Shown: in pieces, positions 15,875 through 24,974 of the stretch
How positions within the stretch are numbered: the stretch's first letter is position 1
Layout: each line of letters starts with the position of its first letter
DNA from: Blautia sp.
Lineage (GTDB): Bacteria > Bacillota > Clostridia > Lachnospirales > Lachnospiraceae
Direction: 5' to 3'
DNA: 64,000 bases
Assembly (NCBI GenBank): GCA_017475035.1
Contig: JAFVGK010000189.1
Location: forward strand, 1 to 64,000
Notes under the pieces: model-generated
Seen by the model: only the letters and a program-made list of their open reading frames with translations
The model's database searches: none
Told to the model about the DNA's origin: nothing
Translations under genes and position numbers: made by a program

Positions 15875-16846
15875 AATCGTCGCCACCGGTTTGCTTGTCA
15901 CATCGTAAAGAACACGGTTAATTCCCTTTACTTCATGGGTAATCCGATCGGAAATATGCTCTAGCAGCTCATACGGTATGCGCTCAATCGAAGCAGTCAT
16001 GGCATCCTTGGTATTGACCGCACGAATAATGCAGGGCCACTCAAAGGATCTCTGATCATCTCTGACACCAGTGGACTTAAAGTCCGGAACAACCGTGAAA
16101 TACTGCCAGACTTTTCCTTCCAGACCATTCTTTGCAAACTCTTCCCTCAGGATCGCATCTGCCTCACGTACCGCTTCCAGACGGTCTCTTGTGATCGCGC
16201 CGGGGCAGCGTACGCCAAGTCCCGGTCCGGGGAATGGCTGACGGTAAACCATGCCGTCCGGAAGGCCCAACGCCTTGCCTACGACACGGACCTCGTCCTT
16301 AAACAGGAATTTGATCGGCTCCACCAGCTCGAACTTCATCTCTTTCGGGAGACCGCCGACATTGTGGTGAGACTTGACCGGACCGCTTTCCAGAATATCA
16401 GGGTAAATGGTGCCCTGTGCCAGAAATCCGATTCCGTCCAGCTTCGCGGCTTCATCCGCAAATACCTCAATAAACTCCTTACCGATAATCTTGCGCTTCT
16501 GTTCCGGATCAGCAACACCCGCGAGCTTATCCAGGAAACGGTCTACGGCATCCACATAAATCAGGTTCGCGTTCATCTGATTGCGGAAAACTTCGATGAC
16601 CTGCTCCGGCTCACCTTTGCGGAGAAGGCCGTGATTGACATGTACGCACACCAGCTGCTGTCCCACTGCCTTAATCAACAGTGCGGCAACGACAGAAGAA
16701 TCCACGCCGCCAGACAAAGCAAGGAGTACTTTTTTGTCCCCGATCTGTGCCTGAAGAGCCTCCACCTGTTCCTTAATAAACGCCTCTGCCTGCGCAGCGG
16801 TCTCAATCCTCTCCATGTTCTCCGGACGCTTATTTGTATCGCTCAT
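15863..16846 (-). CDS. guaA: GMP synthase, ATP-pyrophosphatase subunit without glutaminase domain
   Basis: Converts XMP to GMP through an adenylyl intermediate. The 327-residue chain contains the PP-loop SGGVDSS (about 45-51), the XMP-binding and dimerisation region PFPGPGLGVRCPGAIT and the usual C-terminus VATIEYE. A normal bacterial GuaA has about 510-525 residues with an N-terminal class I glutaminase of about 190 residues, which is absent here. The chain has its own gggaggag ribosome binding site and promoter, so this is a stand-alone subunit rather than a fragment. It needs ammonia or a separate glutaminase subunit, and none lies in the window. Its 3' end carries the attachment site. Confidence 0.9.
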   Translation of the reverse strand: MSDTNKRPENMERIETAAQAEAFIKEQVEALQAQIGDKKVLLALSGGVDSSVVAALLIKAVGQQLVCVHVNHGLLRKGEPEQVIEVFRNQMNANLIYVDAVDRFLDKLAGVADPEQKRKIIGKEFIEVFADEAAKLDGIGFLAQGTIYPDILESGPVKSHHNVGGLPKEMKFELVEPIKFLFKDEVRVVGKALGLPDGMVYRQPFPGPGLGVRCPGAITRDRLEAVREADAILREEFAKNGLEGKVWQYFTVVPDFKSTGVRDDQRSFEWPCIIRAVNTKDAMTASIERIPYELLEHISDRITHEVKGINRVLYDVTSKPVATIEYE

Positions 16847-16853
16847 CGTATGC

Positions 16854-16950
16854 TCTCCTCCCGAAACGAAGTTTTTTTAGGGTGACTCAATGATCACGGA
16901 TAACTATTCTGCAGCCATGTCTGCAAAAAGCGCAGCCGTGGGCAAAATAT
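16854..16950 (-). ncRNA. Structured 5' leader of guaA, inverted copy of 17171-17262
   Basis: The leader contains an outer cacgg/ccgtg pairing and an inner stem-loop around ttttgcag, then cattgagtca and aacttcgtttcgggagg next to the start codon. A similar sequence of about 90 nt lies in opposite orientation at 17171-17262. It does not match the purine riboswitch pattern. Whether it is a regulatory RNA or a repeat is open. Confidence 0.4.
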
Positions 16951-16981
16951 GTCTCCTCTCGCTGAATTTTTTGATTCTGAT

Positions 16982-17011
16982 ACTATAGCCTGTTTGCTCT
17001 GCATTTGTCAA
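16982..17011 (-). promoter_or_regulatory. guaA promoter
   Basis: Minus-strand -35 ttgaca (17011-17006), 18-bp spacer, -10 tatagt (16987-16982). The resulting leader of about 130 nt includes the structured repeat. Confidence 0.75.
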
Positions 17012-17170
17012 GACAACATTGACAGAAACATTGTCTTTTTTTGCTTTTCGTGTTACATTAAAATCCTGATTTATACTCGGTAACGTAAACATTTCCCGTT
17101 CTGCCCGGCATATAACGTGTGAACAGGCTCACCCATTCATACGCGTACAGCAGCCCATGCAGGCATGTGA

Positions 17171-17262
17171 ATGCCCACGGCTGCGTTTTTTGCAGGCGTG
17201 ACTGCAAAAAAGCCATCCGTGACCATTGAGTCAACGTACAAAACTTCGTTTTGGGAAGAGTA
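17171..17262 (+). repeat. Inverted partner of the guaA leader
   Basis: It aligns over about 90 nt, with roughly three quarters of bases identical, to the minus-strand guaA leader, including cccacggctgcg, atccgtga, cattgagtca and aacttcgttt. The inner stem is better paired here than in the leader itself. No gene starts directly after it; the next start is at 17412. The rest of 17012-17411 shows nothing recognisable. Confidence 0.6.
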
Positions 17263-17411
17263 AACCGGAGGAATAGACAGACTGGATGCATGCGTATTCC
17301 GGGTGGCCGTAGAATCGCGAGAGCGGCTTCGCTGCAAAGCGCCTCGCAGAATCAGGTTTTTGTCGATGCCATCACATCATGATGCATATGAGCTCTGGAA
17401 AGGAACGAGAT

Positions 17412-18488
17412 ATGGAAAATTATTCCGTCATTATCCCATCTTATACTGTTGGACCCGAAGCCTATAAAGAAATTCCCCGTTATTGTCGTCTCTATGGCAG
17501 AACTGCCGTTGTAATCGGGGGCACGAAGGCCATGGCTGCTGCCAGAGAAAAGCTCCTGCAGGCAGTGGATGGCTCAGATCTTTCCATCACCGGTTTCTTC
17601 CTGTATGGAAACGAAGCAACCTATGAAGCTGCCGCTGTTCTGGAGGATACCAGGCAGGTGAAAGAAGCGGATATGATCTTTGCCGTCGGCGGAGGCAAGG
17701 CGATTGATACCGCAAAGCTTGCTGCCCTTCATCTGGGAAAGCCCTTTTTTACTTTTCCTACCATCGCCTCAAACTGTGCTTCCGCCTCTTCCGTGGCGAT
17801 TATCTATCACCCGGACGGTTCCTTTCGGGAGTTTGTCCATTACCTGGACACGACAAAACATATTTTCATCGACACGAATATCATAGCCCATGCGCCTTGG
17901 GACTATCTCTTTGCAGGCATCGGCGATACCTGCGCGAAATATTACGAAGTCAGCATTTCCGCCCGCGGAGAAACGCCGGAGCACTATCTGGCAATGGGCG
18001 TCACCCTGAGCCGCATGTGCATGGAACCTCTTGTCCTTTATGGAGAAAAAGCCCTGGCGGATAATAAGGCACACATTCCTTCTTACGAGCTGGAACAATG
18101 CGCCCTCGCCATCATCGTCACCACCGGCTGGGTTTCCATGCTGGTCTCGAGAGAACACAACATGCTTTACAATGGCGGCGTTGCCCATGCTCTCTTTTAC
18201 AGCCTCTGTGAACTGCCCGGCTTTGACGCCACGCATATCCACGGCGTTGTGGTTGGCTTTGGCATCCTTCTGCAGCTTTTGATTGACCGGGACTATGAAG
18301 AGTACGAAAAGCTCCGTGCCTTCAATCAGAAAATAGGCCTCCCGGTCAGCTTTGCCGAAATCGGCGTCACTATGGAGGAGCTCGAAAAAGTCGTCGACCG
18401 TCTGATCGTTGACGAGGATGTTGAACACTTCCCCTACCGCCTCACCCATGAACAGATTATGGAGGCGGCAAGAAAGCTTGCAGATTAA
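17412..18488 (+). CDS. Iron-containing alcohol dehydrogenase, glycerol-dehydrogenase type
   Basis: A 358-residue NAD(P)-linked dehydrogenase with the Rossmann-like FAVGGGKAIDTAKLAA, the glycerol-dehydrogenase-like FPTIASNCASASSVAIIY, and histidines of the metal region (REHNMLYNGGVAHALFYSL and the later THIHG). This fold oxidises polyols or reduces ketones using Fe2+ or Zn2+. The start was set at the ATG at 17412 with aaaggaa upstream. It stands alone between guaA and a convergent metallo-hydrolase gene, so the substrate cannot be inferred from context. Confidence 0.8.
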   Translation: MENYSVIIPSYTVGPEAYKEIPRYCRLYGRTAVVIGGTKAMAAAREKLLQAVDGSDLSITGFFLYGNEATYEAAAVLEDTRQVKEADMIFAVGGGKAIDTAKLAALHLGKPFFTFPTIASNCASASSVAIIYHPDGSFREFVHYLDTTKHIFIDTNIIAHAPWDYLFAGIGDTCAKYYEVSISARGETPEHYLAMGVTLSRMCMEPLVLYGEKALADNKAHIPSYELEQCALAIIVTTGWVSMLVSREHNMLYNGGVAHALFYSLCELPGFDATHIHGVVVGFGILLQLLIDRDYEEYEKLRAFNQKIGLPVSFAEIGVTMEELEKVVDRLIVDEDVEHFPYRLTHEQIMEAARKLAD

Positions 18489-18518
18489 GCATAACAAACC
18501 GGTCAGTATGACGGCTGA

Positions 18519-19313
18519 TCAGCAGAAAATCAACTCTGATTTTCTGCTGTCAAAAACCAATACCTGTTCCGGACAGGGGGCAGCTTCCTTTGTGATCACA
18601 TGGTAAGCAGCCCCCGTATCTGTTTCTCTCGCATTTTTCAATGCTTCATCTGTTAAACCGTAAAGAAATGCCTCCAGATCTTCCCTGTGATATAAGCTGC
18701 CACGATGCGAACAGATCACATTCTCAAAGGGAATTTCCAGGAGCTTTTTCATATTTGAAAGATATTCCTTAACCGGCAGTGCTTCCGGAAAGAAAAGCCA
18801 GGTGCAGGGATTCCAGTTGTCTCCCGTCAGCAGCAGCTTTCTTTCCGGTACATAAATCACCGCGGACCCCGGCGTATGTCCGGGACACAGAATCGCCTGG
18901 CAGGAAAGGCCTCCCAGATCCATCGTTCCCGCATGAAGCGGCTGCACAGCAGGGATCGGCGCTGTCAGATATGACTCCTGCTCCACTTCTATCCCTGCCG
19001 CTTTTGCGCTTTCCAGAACCTTCCTCCTGTACTTCTCTCCCGTATAGGTCTTTAAAACCTCAAAATCTTCCGGAAAAATCTCCACCTCATTAAACCAGCG
19101 CATTCCCAGCGCATGGTCATGATGCCCGTGAGTCAGAAGTACGGTAACGGATTTTTGGGTCAGCTGCCGCACGAAAGCGCCGACATCCTCCAGTCCGTAA
19201 CCCGTATCTGCCAGCAGCGCTTTATTTTCCCCCACCAATAAGGTCATGCTGACCCCCAGTGCATCTGTAATTTGAAAGATATCCGGAAGAAGCTGCCTAT
19301 ATAAAAAGCCCAT
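18519..19313 (-). CDS. MBL-fold metallo-hydrolase
   Basis: About 264 residues with the metallo-beta-lactamase motif THGHHDHALG, further ligands in LCPGHTPGSAVIY and LTGDNW, and a late SHRG. The fold hydrolyses esters, thioesters or phosphodiesters; members like this are commonly glyoxalase-II- or lactonase-like. I set the start at the second ATG (19313), which has gaggag at a proper distance, rather than 19319 where it is only 2 nt away. A perfect 13-bp inverted repeat (18520-18532 with 18537-18549) lies within its last codons. Confidence 0.8.
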   Translation of the reverse strand: MGFLYRQLLPDIFQITDALGVSMTLLVGENKALLADTGYGLEDVGAFVRQLTQKSVTVLLTHGHHDHALGMRWFNEVEIFPEDFEVLKTYTGEKYRRKVLESAKAAGIEVEQESYLTAPIPAVQPLHAGTMDLGGLSCQAILCPGHTPGSAVIYVPERKLLLTGDNWNPCTWLFFPEALPVKEYLSNMKKLLEIPFENVICSHRGSLYHREDLEAFLYGLTDEALKNARETDTGAAYHVITKEAAPCPEQVLVFDSRKSELIFC

Positions 19314-19506
19314 TTTCATTTCTCCTCGATAATAAACTGTTGAATTTCTGATGATCAGACTTCATAATATGATTCAGACGGCAAAAGGTCATGCAAAAAG
19401 GAGCTTGCTTAATTTTGCATGAGATCGGGTCATAGACCATGATTTTGTCAATGTAATCATAAGAATGTGCAAATATAAGCTGTGGTTAAGAAAGGTTTGA
19501 TTTCAC

Positions 19507-20142
19507 ATGAAAAAACTGATTTGTTTTGGCGACAGTATCACTGACTGCGGAAGATTGTGGGATGATCCGCCTCTGGGAGCCGGCTATGTCTCAATACTGG
19601 AAAAAAGATTAAAGGAAACCTCCTCCGGGCCCTGGTCCTTTTTAAATTGCGGCGTAGACGGTTTTACTGCAGCCCGGGTCCTGGAGCAGGCACAGCGCTT
19701 TCCCGCAGGCAGACTCTCCGATCCGTCAGCGGACGTCTGGGTTTCCCTCCTCGTAGGAATCAATGATATTTACCAGATGCTTCACACGAATCGTACACCG
19801 AAGCAGCAAGAGGAAATGATGCTGCGGTTTCGCGAAACCTATGACCGTCTTTTATCACTCCTGGAAGCCTTCCTTTCCGGCAAAGGACAGCTGCTGATCA
19901 TGGAACCCTTCGCATTCCCGGTTCCTGAAAGCAACCTGCTCTGGTTTCCCTGGCTTTCTCAGATGAGCAAAATGATCCGGGAGCTTTCTGACCTTCATCA
20001 TGGCAGGTGGATTCCCCTGCAGAACGATCTTCTGAAGGAAGCCAAAAGCCAGGGCTTTGGAAATATCACGCTCGACGGTGTTCATCTCACAAAAGACGGT
20101 CACCGGATCCTTGCTCAGAAAATGTATGATTTGTTAATCTGA
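19507..20142 (+). CDS. SGNH/GDSL hydrolase
   Basis: A 211-residue serine esterase or acetylhydrolase. Block I is CFGDSITDCG, the block III asparagine lies in LLVGINDIYQM, and the block V Asp-x2-His pair lies in LDGVHLTKDGH. No signal peptide is visible, so it is probably cytoplasmic and could deacetylate imported oligosaccharides. It is followed 57 bp downstream by tadA on the same strand. Confidence 0.85.
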   Translation: MKKLICFGDSITDCGRLWDDPPLGAGYVSILEKRLKETSSGPWSFLNCGVDGFTAARVLEQAQRFPAGRLSDPSADVWVSLLVGINDIYQMLHTNRTPKQQEEMMLRFRETYDRLLSLLEAFLSGKGQLLIMEPFAFPVPESNLLWFPWLSQMSKMIRELSDLHHGRWIPLQNDLLKEAKSQGFGNITLDGVHLTKDGHRILAQKMYDLLI

Positions 20143-20198
20143 AGATTATCTCCAAAAATCTGAAACAGAAAATAATACACAGGAAGGATCATCTTAAA

Positions 20199-20688
20199 TT
20201 GTACACAGATCAGGAAAAATATATGAAGGAAGCTCTTAGGCAGGCAAAAAAGGCTGCCGCTTTGGATGAGGTACCGATCGGCTGCGTGATCGTACAGGGC
20301 GGAAAGATTATCGCCAGAGGGTATAACCGCAGGAATACCGACAAAAATACGCTTGCCCATGCGGAGCTTGCCGCGATCCGCAGAGCCAGCAAAAAACTGG
20401 GCGACTGGAGACTGGAGGGCTGCACCATGTACGTTACCCTCGAGCCCTGCCAGATGTGTGCCGGCGCCCTCGTCCAGTCCCGCATCGATGAGGTCGTGAT
20501 CGGCTGTATGAATCCGAAAGCCGGGATGCGCCGGCTCTGTCCTGAATCTTCTGCAGGACGAACGGTTCAATCATCAGGTAATCGTCACAAAAGGAGTTTT
20601 GGAGGAAGAATGCTCCTCTATGCTTTCAAACTTCTTTTCCCGTCTGCGGGAAAAAAAGAAAGCGCAGAAGCTCTCGTCTCCTGATTGA
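20199..20688 (+). pseudogene. tadA: tRNA adenosine deaminase with a +1 frameshift
   Basis: TadA deaminates A34 of tRNA-Arg to inosine. The zinc site is intact: HAELAAI with the catalytic glutamate and PCQMCAGALV with two cysteines. After MNPKAG the annotated frame leaves the family sequence. One extra base in the gggatg stretch at 20523-20526 explains this: removing it restores CAGSVLNLLQDERFNHQ and a normal tail ending at 20688. As read, the protein ends at 20684 with an unrelated C-terminus. TadA is normally essential, so a sequencing error or a frameshift tolerated at the C-terminus should be considered. The TTG start at 20199 gives the usual N-terminus. Confidence 0.8.
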
Positions 20689-20690
20689 TG

Positions 20691-21689
20691 TTACATCTCA
20701 GCGACAATTTCGTCGATCCTGGCCAGCTCCTCCTCACAAAACGGTGTTCTGTTAACGATCCCGATGTTATCCAGAATCTGTTCCGGCCTGGACGCTCCAA
20801 CCAGCACCGTCGTGACTTCATCATCCTTCAGGATCCAGTTTAAGGCCATCTGTGCGAGACTCTGTCCCCGCTGCCCGGCCAGCTCGTTCAGCTTTCGCAG
20901 TCCGTTCACCACTGCTTCTGTCAGACGCTCTTCCTTTAAGAATCTTCCGTCTGTGCGTATGCGGCTGTCCTGGGGAATTCCTTCCAGATAACGGTTGGTG
21001 AGCATCCCCTGGGCAAGAGGACTGAACGTAATAATCCCCTTTCCTTCCGCCATGGCCGCCTTTTTTAATCCGTTTTTCTCAATCGACCTGTCCAGTATGG
21101 AATACCGGTTCTGGTTGATAATAAAGGGACAGTGCAGCTCCCGCAGGATCGCGGCAGCCTTTTCCATATGCTCACCATCGTAATTTGACAGACCCGCATA
21201 TAAAGCTTTACCGCTCTTCACGATATCCGCCAGTGCCGTCATGGTCTCTTCCAGAGGCGTTTCGGGATCCATGCGGTGATGGTAAAAGATATCCACATAC
21301 TCCAGTCCCATACGCCTGAGACTCTGATCCAGGCTTGCCATCAGATACTTCCGGCTGCCCCAGTCTCCATAAGGACCGTCCCACATCAGATATCCTGCCT
21401 TCGTGCTGATAATCAATTCATCACGGTATATCCCCAGATCTTCACGAAGGATTTTCCCAAAATTACGCTCCGCGCTTCCCGGCTCCGGTCCATAATTATT
21501 CGCAAGATCAAAATGCGTAATCCCGTGATCAAAGGCTGTAAACAGCATTTCCTTCATCCTTTGGATCTCACCGGTATCCCCGAAATTATGCCACAGCCCA
21601 AAAGAAACCACGGGAAGCTTCAATCCGCTTCTGCCGCATCTGCGGTATTCCATAGTTCCATATCTGTTGTCTGCTGCCTGATAGCTCAT
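20691..21689 (-). CDS. Aldo/keto reductase, YghZ/GPR-like
   Basis: A 332-residue NADPH-dependent reductase beginning MSYQAADNRYGTMEYRRCGRSG, which is typical of the L-glyceraldehyde 3-phosphate reductase group. Catalytic-type positions are seen in DLANNYGP (Asp, Tyr), TKAGYLMWDGPYG (Lys) and DIFYHHR (His). The start at 21689 has a gggaggggg site; the longer frame to 21728 lacks one. It is the last gene of the minus-strand sugar operon and may detoxify aldehydes or reduce the short sugars made by the isomerase/kinase pathway. Confidence 0.85.
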   Translation of the reverse strand: MSYQAADNRYGTMEYRRCGRSGLKLPVVSFGLWHNFGDTGEIQRMKEMLFTAFDHGITHFDLANNYGPEPGSAERNFGKILREDLGIYRDELIISTKAGYLMWDGPYGDWGSRKYLMASLDQSLRRMGLEYVDIFYHHRMDPETPLEETMTALADIVKSGKALYAGLSNYDGEHMEKAAAILRELHCPFIINQNRYSILDRSIEKNGLKKAAMAEGKGIITFSPLAQGMLTNRYLEGIPQDSRIRTDGRFLKEERLTEAVVNGLRKLNELAGQRGQSLAQMALNWILKDDEVTTVLVGASRPEQILDNIGIVNRTPFCEEELARIDEIVAEM

Positions 21690-21743
21690 CTGATGATGCC
21701 CCCTCCCGAAGCGAAGTTTTATCTGCAAATTTACAGGCTGTCC

Positions 21744-22382
21744 TTAATATCCCAGTGTCTCCCCCACCAGAATCACCTTGATCCGGTCCGGGATTCTTGA
21801 AAATCTGGTGATGACAGTCTGGCAGCAGATCGTATTGGGCAGGCAATTGCCGCAGCGTCCTGTTTTCGCGCACGGCGTATCACAGTTGAGCCGCACTGTA
21901 TTTGGCGGGGCGGCAGCCAGGTGAACCCTGCTGATTCCTTCCTCAACATTCGTGACAACCTTATTCATGCCCGCGACGACGATCACCTGCTCCGGCCCGA
22001 AGATCAGGAAGGAAACCCTGTTGCCCCTTCCGTCGATATTCACCAGCTCTCCGTCCAGCGTGACGGCGTTGGTACTCATCAGGAAGGTATCCGCGTTTAC
22101 CTGCAGGCTCTTGCAGATCTTTTGCTCCTCTGGTGTCTTGTAGTTTTCCCGGATGATCAGCTCATGTCCTGCCGCCGCGATGCGGTCCTTGATCTTCATG
22201 TCGTCGATGGTCATTGAGCCGCCGTAGGCTACGCTTTTCCTGCCTTCGCCGATCAGGTCCATGATCAGATCCGCTGCGGCGGCCTGATCCGGACAGTAAT
22301 ATCCCTTCATATTGCGAAGCGCAAGCTTCCGGATAATGCCGGCGGCCTGGTTCTCGTAAAAAATCTGCATAGGTGCTGCCAT
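21744..22382 (-). CDS. LUD-domain (LutC/DUF162-like) protein
   Basis: A 212-residue protein of the lactate-utilisation LUD family. It has SVAYGGSMTIDDMKI, TFLMSTNAVTLDGELVNIDGRGNRVS and VVAGMNKVV, plus a C-terminal cysteine cluster CDTPCAKTGRCGNC that could bind an iron-sulfur cluster. Single-domain members like this occur widely in Clostridia without an established reaction. It lies 36 bp after the AEC carrier gene and 55 bp before the reductase gene, in one probable transcript. Confidence 0.8.
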   Translation of the reverse strand: MAAPMQIFYENQAAGIIRKLALRNMKGYYCPDQAAAADLIMDLIGEGRKSVAYGGSMTIDDMKIKDRIAAAGHELIIRENYKTPEEQKICKSLQVNADTFLMSTNAVTLDGELVNIDGRGNRVSFLIFGPEQVIVVAGMNKVVTNVEEGISRVHLAAAPPNTVRLNCDTPCAKTGRCGNCLPNTICCQTVITRFSRIPDRIKVILVGETLGY

Positions 22383-22417
22383 CGTTCATGATTCCTTTCT
22401 TTTCAAAATCAAAACTG

Positions 22418-23353
22418 TTACATAAAAATCATCTGGTACAGCAAGATGATCAGGGGCATCGTAATCACGCACAGAAACGTTCCCAGTACATTATAGATCC
22501 CCGCCTTAATCGGCTGTACGTCATAAACCACAGCCAGCTGGGAAATCGTGGAGGACGGCGGCGCGCACAATGACAGCAGCGTAACCATCAAAGCCGGGAT
22601 CACCTGCGGATATCTTCCCGCAATGCCGCTGACATACAAAAGCCCCATCGCAAGCATCGGATACGCAATGAGACGCCCGAAGAGAATGAGATAAGCACGC
22701 TTGAACAGCAATACGTCCTTGATCTTACTGTCTGCGATCACGACGCCAACCACCAGCATCGACATTGGCCCCAGCATCGAGGCAAAGCCGGATACGGAGG
22801 TATCTATCACCTCAGGAAGGCGAACGCCGGCAAACAGCATGACAAGTCCTGCCAGCAGCGCGATCATATTGGAATTCCTGAGCATCCGTTTCACATCGAT
22901 GCCTCGTGTTCCCCGGATCGTGGACAGGCCATGGGTCCAGATAAACAGATTAAAGGGAATCTGGATCGCGCTGCCATAAAAAACCATCTCCTCGCCCAGC
23001 ACCATGCTGATCAGAGGAAGCACAAGATTTCCCACATTACTGTAAACAAGGGTATCTTCATCCACTCCGTCCAGACGCAGAGGTTTTTTCAGTACTTTGG
23101 AAACCAGAATCCATACCATGTATGCTGAAAAGGAAAAAATCAGACAGGCGACAAAGCCCTGCATACGTTCATGTGTCAGCTCGATCTCCATTGCGTGGAT
23201 AATGATACAGGGCTGCAGTACCCAGACGGTAATCCTGGAAAGGAGCACGCTGTCGCTCGAACGCAGAAAGCCTGCCCGTACCAGGACAAACCCCAGCACC
23301 ACATATAACATCATTGAAGTAAGCTTGCTTAACAACACCATCGATAATTCCAT
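22418..23353 (-). CDS. AEC-family (auxin efflux carrier-like) permease
   Basis: A 311-residue membrane protein with about ten hydrophobic helices. The family features NVGNLVLPLISMVLG in the first half and APPSSTISQLAVVY in the second half correspond to the broken-helix transport motifs. AEC carriers in Firmicutes move organic acids such as malate or other small carboxylates. It sits between the isomerase gene and the LUD protein gene, so it may export or import an organic acid linked to sugar breakdown. Confidence 0.85.
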   Translation of the reverse strand: MELSMVLLSKLTSMMLYVVLGFVLVRAGFLRSSDSVLLSRITVWVLQPCIIIHAMEIELTHERMQGFVACLIFSFSAYMVWILVSKVLKKPLRLDGVDEDTLVYSNVGNLVLPLISMVLGEEMVFYGSAIQIPFNLFIWTHGLSTIRGTRGIDVKRMLRNSNMIALLAGLVMLFAGVRLPEVIDTSVSGFASMLGPMSMLVVGVVIADSKIKDVLLFKRAYLILFGRLIAYPMLAMGLLYVSGIAGRYPQVIPALMVTLLSLCAPPSSTISQLAVVYDVQPIKAGIYNVLGTFLCVITMPLIILLYQMIFM

Positions 23354-23385
23354 GTGAATCGGTTTCCTTTCTTTTCTTTACACAA

Positions 23386-23424
23386 CAGCCGAGGCTGCCC
23401 GTTCAAGAAAGGCAGCCCCGGCTG
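23386..23424. terminator. Hairpin between isomerase and AEC carrier genes
   Basis: A 14-bp stem with one mismatch (cagccgaggctgcc paired with ggcagccccggctg) lies in the 139-bp gap. No strong T run follows, so it may be a partial terminator or processing signal setting expression of the downstream genes. Confidence 0.45.
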
Positions 23425-23492
23425 TAAAAATCACCTGCCGGTACCAAAGCGCAAGGCTTCAGGTACTGAATGTATCGATATTTCCTTTTATC

Positions 23493-24974
23493 TTACGCAA
23501 ACGGATTTTCCGTCGGGTACGGAAGGCTCTTCGGCTGGTTGTATGCGATATCCTTAACTCCAAGGAACTTAAAGACTTCAAAGAGATATTTGCCCACATG
23601 CGCGAAGGCTACGGCGCCGTGATGCGGATAATGCTTCTGGACCAGGACATGGCGATAGAAGCGACCCATCTCCTTGATCGCGAATACGCCGATACCACCG
23701 AAGGAACGTGTCGGCACGTCGAGGACTTCGCCCTCTGCGATGTAGGAACGAAGAACGCCTTCGGAATCGCACTGGAGACGATAGAAGGTGATGTCGCTGG
23801 CAGCGATGTCTCCCTCAAGGGTGCCGCGGGTGAAGTCCGGCTCGGATCCTTCCGGCTCAAGCAGACGATGCTGGATCAGCTGATACTTGATCGCGCGGTC
23901 AGAGCACATCTTGCACTCCGGAGTATTTCCGCAATGGAAGCCCATGAAGGTGTCGGTCAGGGAGTAGTCGAACTTGCCCTTGATATCCTCATCATAGATA
24001 TACTGCGGTACAGAGTTATTAATGTCAAGCAGGGTAACGGCATCTGCGGATACGCAAAGTCCGATATACTCGCTCAGCGCGCCATAAATGTCGACCTCAC
24101 AGGATACCGGGATGCCGCGGCTGCACAGACGGGAATTGACATAGCAGGGCTCAAAGCCAAACTGGCTCGGGAAAGCAGGCCAGCATTTGTCAGCGAAAGC
24201 GACATATTTGCGGGAGCCCTTGTGATTCTCTGCCCAGTCAAGCAGGGTCACTTCAAACTGTGCCATGCGGGCATTGAGAGACTCATAATATTTGCCCTCG
24301 CCCATCTCGGCTGCCATTTCCTTGCAGATCTCCGGGATGCGGGGATCATTCTCATGCTCCTGATAAGAAACGAGAAGGTCAAGCTCGGAATTCTCCTCGA
24401 TCTCGACACCAAGTTCATACAGACCCTTGATCGGAGCGTTGCAGGCGAAGAAATCCTGAGGACGCGGGCCGAAGGTAATGATCTTCAGATTGCGTACGCC
24501 GATGATCGCGCGCGCGATCGGTACGAAATCAGCGATCATCTTTGTCATCTCTTCCGCGGTGCCGATCGGATATTCGGGAATATAGCCATCCAGATGACGC
24601 ATGCCAAGATTGTAGGAGCAGTTCAGCATACCGCAATATGCATCGCCGCGGCCGTTGATCATATCGCCGTCGCCCTCTGCAGCCGCCACGAACATGCAGG
24701 GTCCGTCAAAATATTTCGCGATCAGGGTCTCCGGTGTCTCCGGTCCGAAGTTGCCGAGGAAAACGACCAGGGCATTGCACTCGGCCTTCTTTACATCCTC
24801 AACAGCCTTCAGCATATCTTTTTCATTCTCAACCGTGATCGGACATTCATAGAGGTCACCCTTATAAGCGGCAACGATGTTTTTCCTGCGCTGCGTGGAA
24901 AGTGCGATCGGGAAGCAGTCACGGGATACTGCGATAATACCAAGCTTCACTTCCGGAATATTGTTTCCTAACAT
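23493..24974 (-). CDS. L-fucose/L-arabinose isomerase-family protein
   Basis: A 493-residue protein of the FucI/AraA fold. Recognisable parts are VVFLGNFGPETPETLIAKYF, CYVNSRLCSRGIPVSCEVDIYGALSEYI with the metal-site glutamate and aspartate, and the C-terminal VQKHYPHHGAVAFAHVG. The ggaggattttt site supports the start. Members convert aldoses to ketoses (fucose, arabinose, or unknown deoxysugars); the exact substrate is not readable. The kinase gene directly upstream phosphorylates a ketose, giving a plausible isomerase-kinase pair. Confidence 0.8.
   Translation of the reverse strand: MLGNNIPEVKLGIIAVSRDCFPIALSTQRRKNIVAAYKGDLYECPITVENEKDMLKAVEDVKKAECNALVVFLGNFGPETPETLIAKYFDGPCMFVAAAEGDGDMINGRGDAYCGMLNCSYNLGMRHLDGYIPEYPIGTAEEMTKMIADFVPIARAIIGVRNLKIITFGPRPQDFFACNAPIKGLYELGVEIEENSELDLLVSYQEHENDPRIPEICKEMAAEMGEGKYYESLNARMAQFEVTLLDWAENHKGSRKYVAFADKCWPAFPSQFGFEPCYVNSRLCSRGIPVSCEVDIYGALSEYIGLCVSADAVTLLDINNSVPQYIYDEDIKGKFDYSLTDTFMGFHCGNTPECKMCSDRAIKYQLIQHRLLEPEGSEPDFTRGTLEGDIAASDITFYRLQCDSEGVLRSYIAEGEVLDVPTRSFGGIGVFAIKEMGRFYRHVLVQKHYPHHGAVAFAHVGKYLFEVFKFLGVKDIAYNQPKSLPYPTENPFA

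Noticed and set aside
16847-17011. Purine riboswitch ahead of guaA
   Set aside because: The conserved loop and junction words of guanine riboswitches were not found; the leader matches only its inverted copy.
16904-17092. Possible small gene upstream of guaA
   Set aside because: The frame covers the guaA promoter and leader and has no ribosome binding site or motif.
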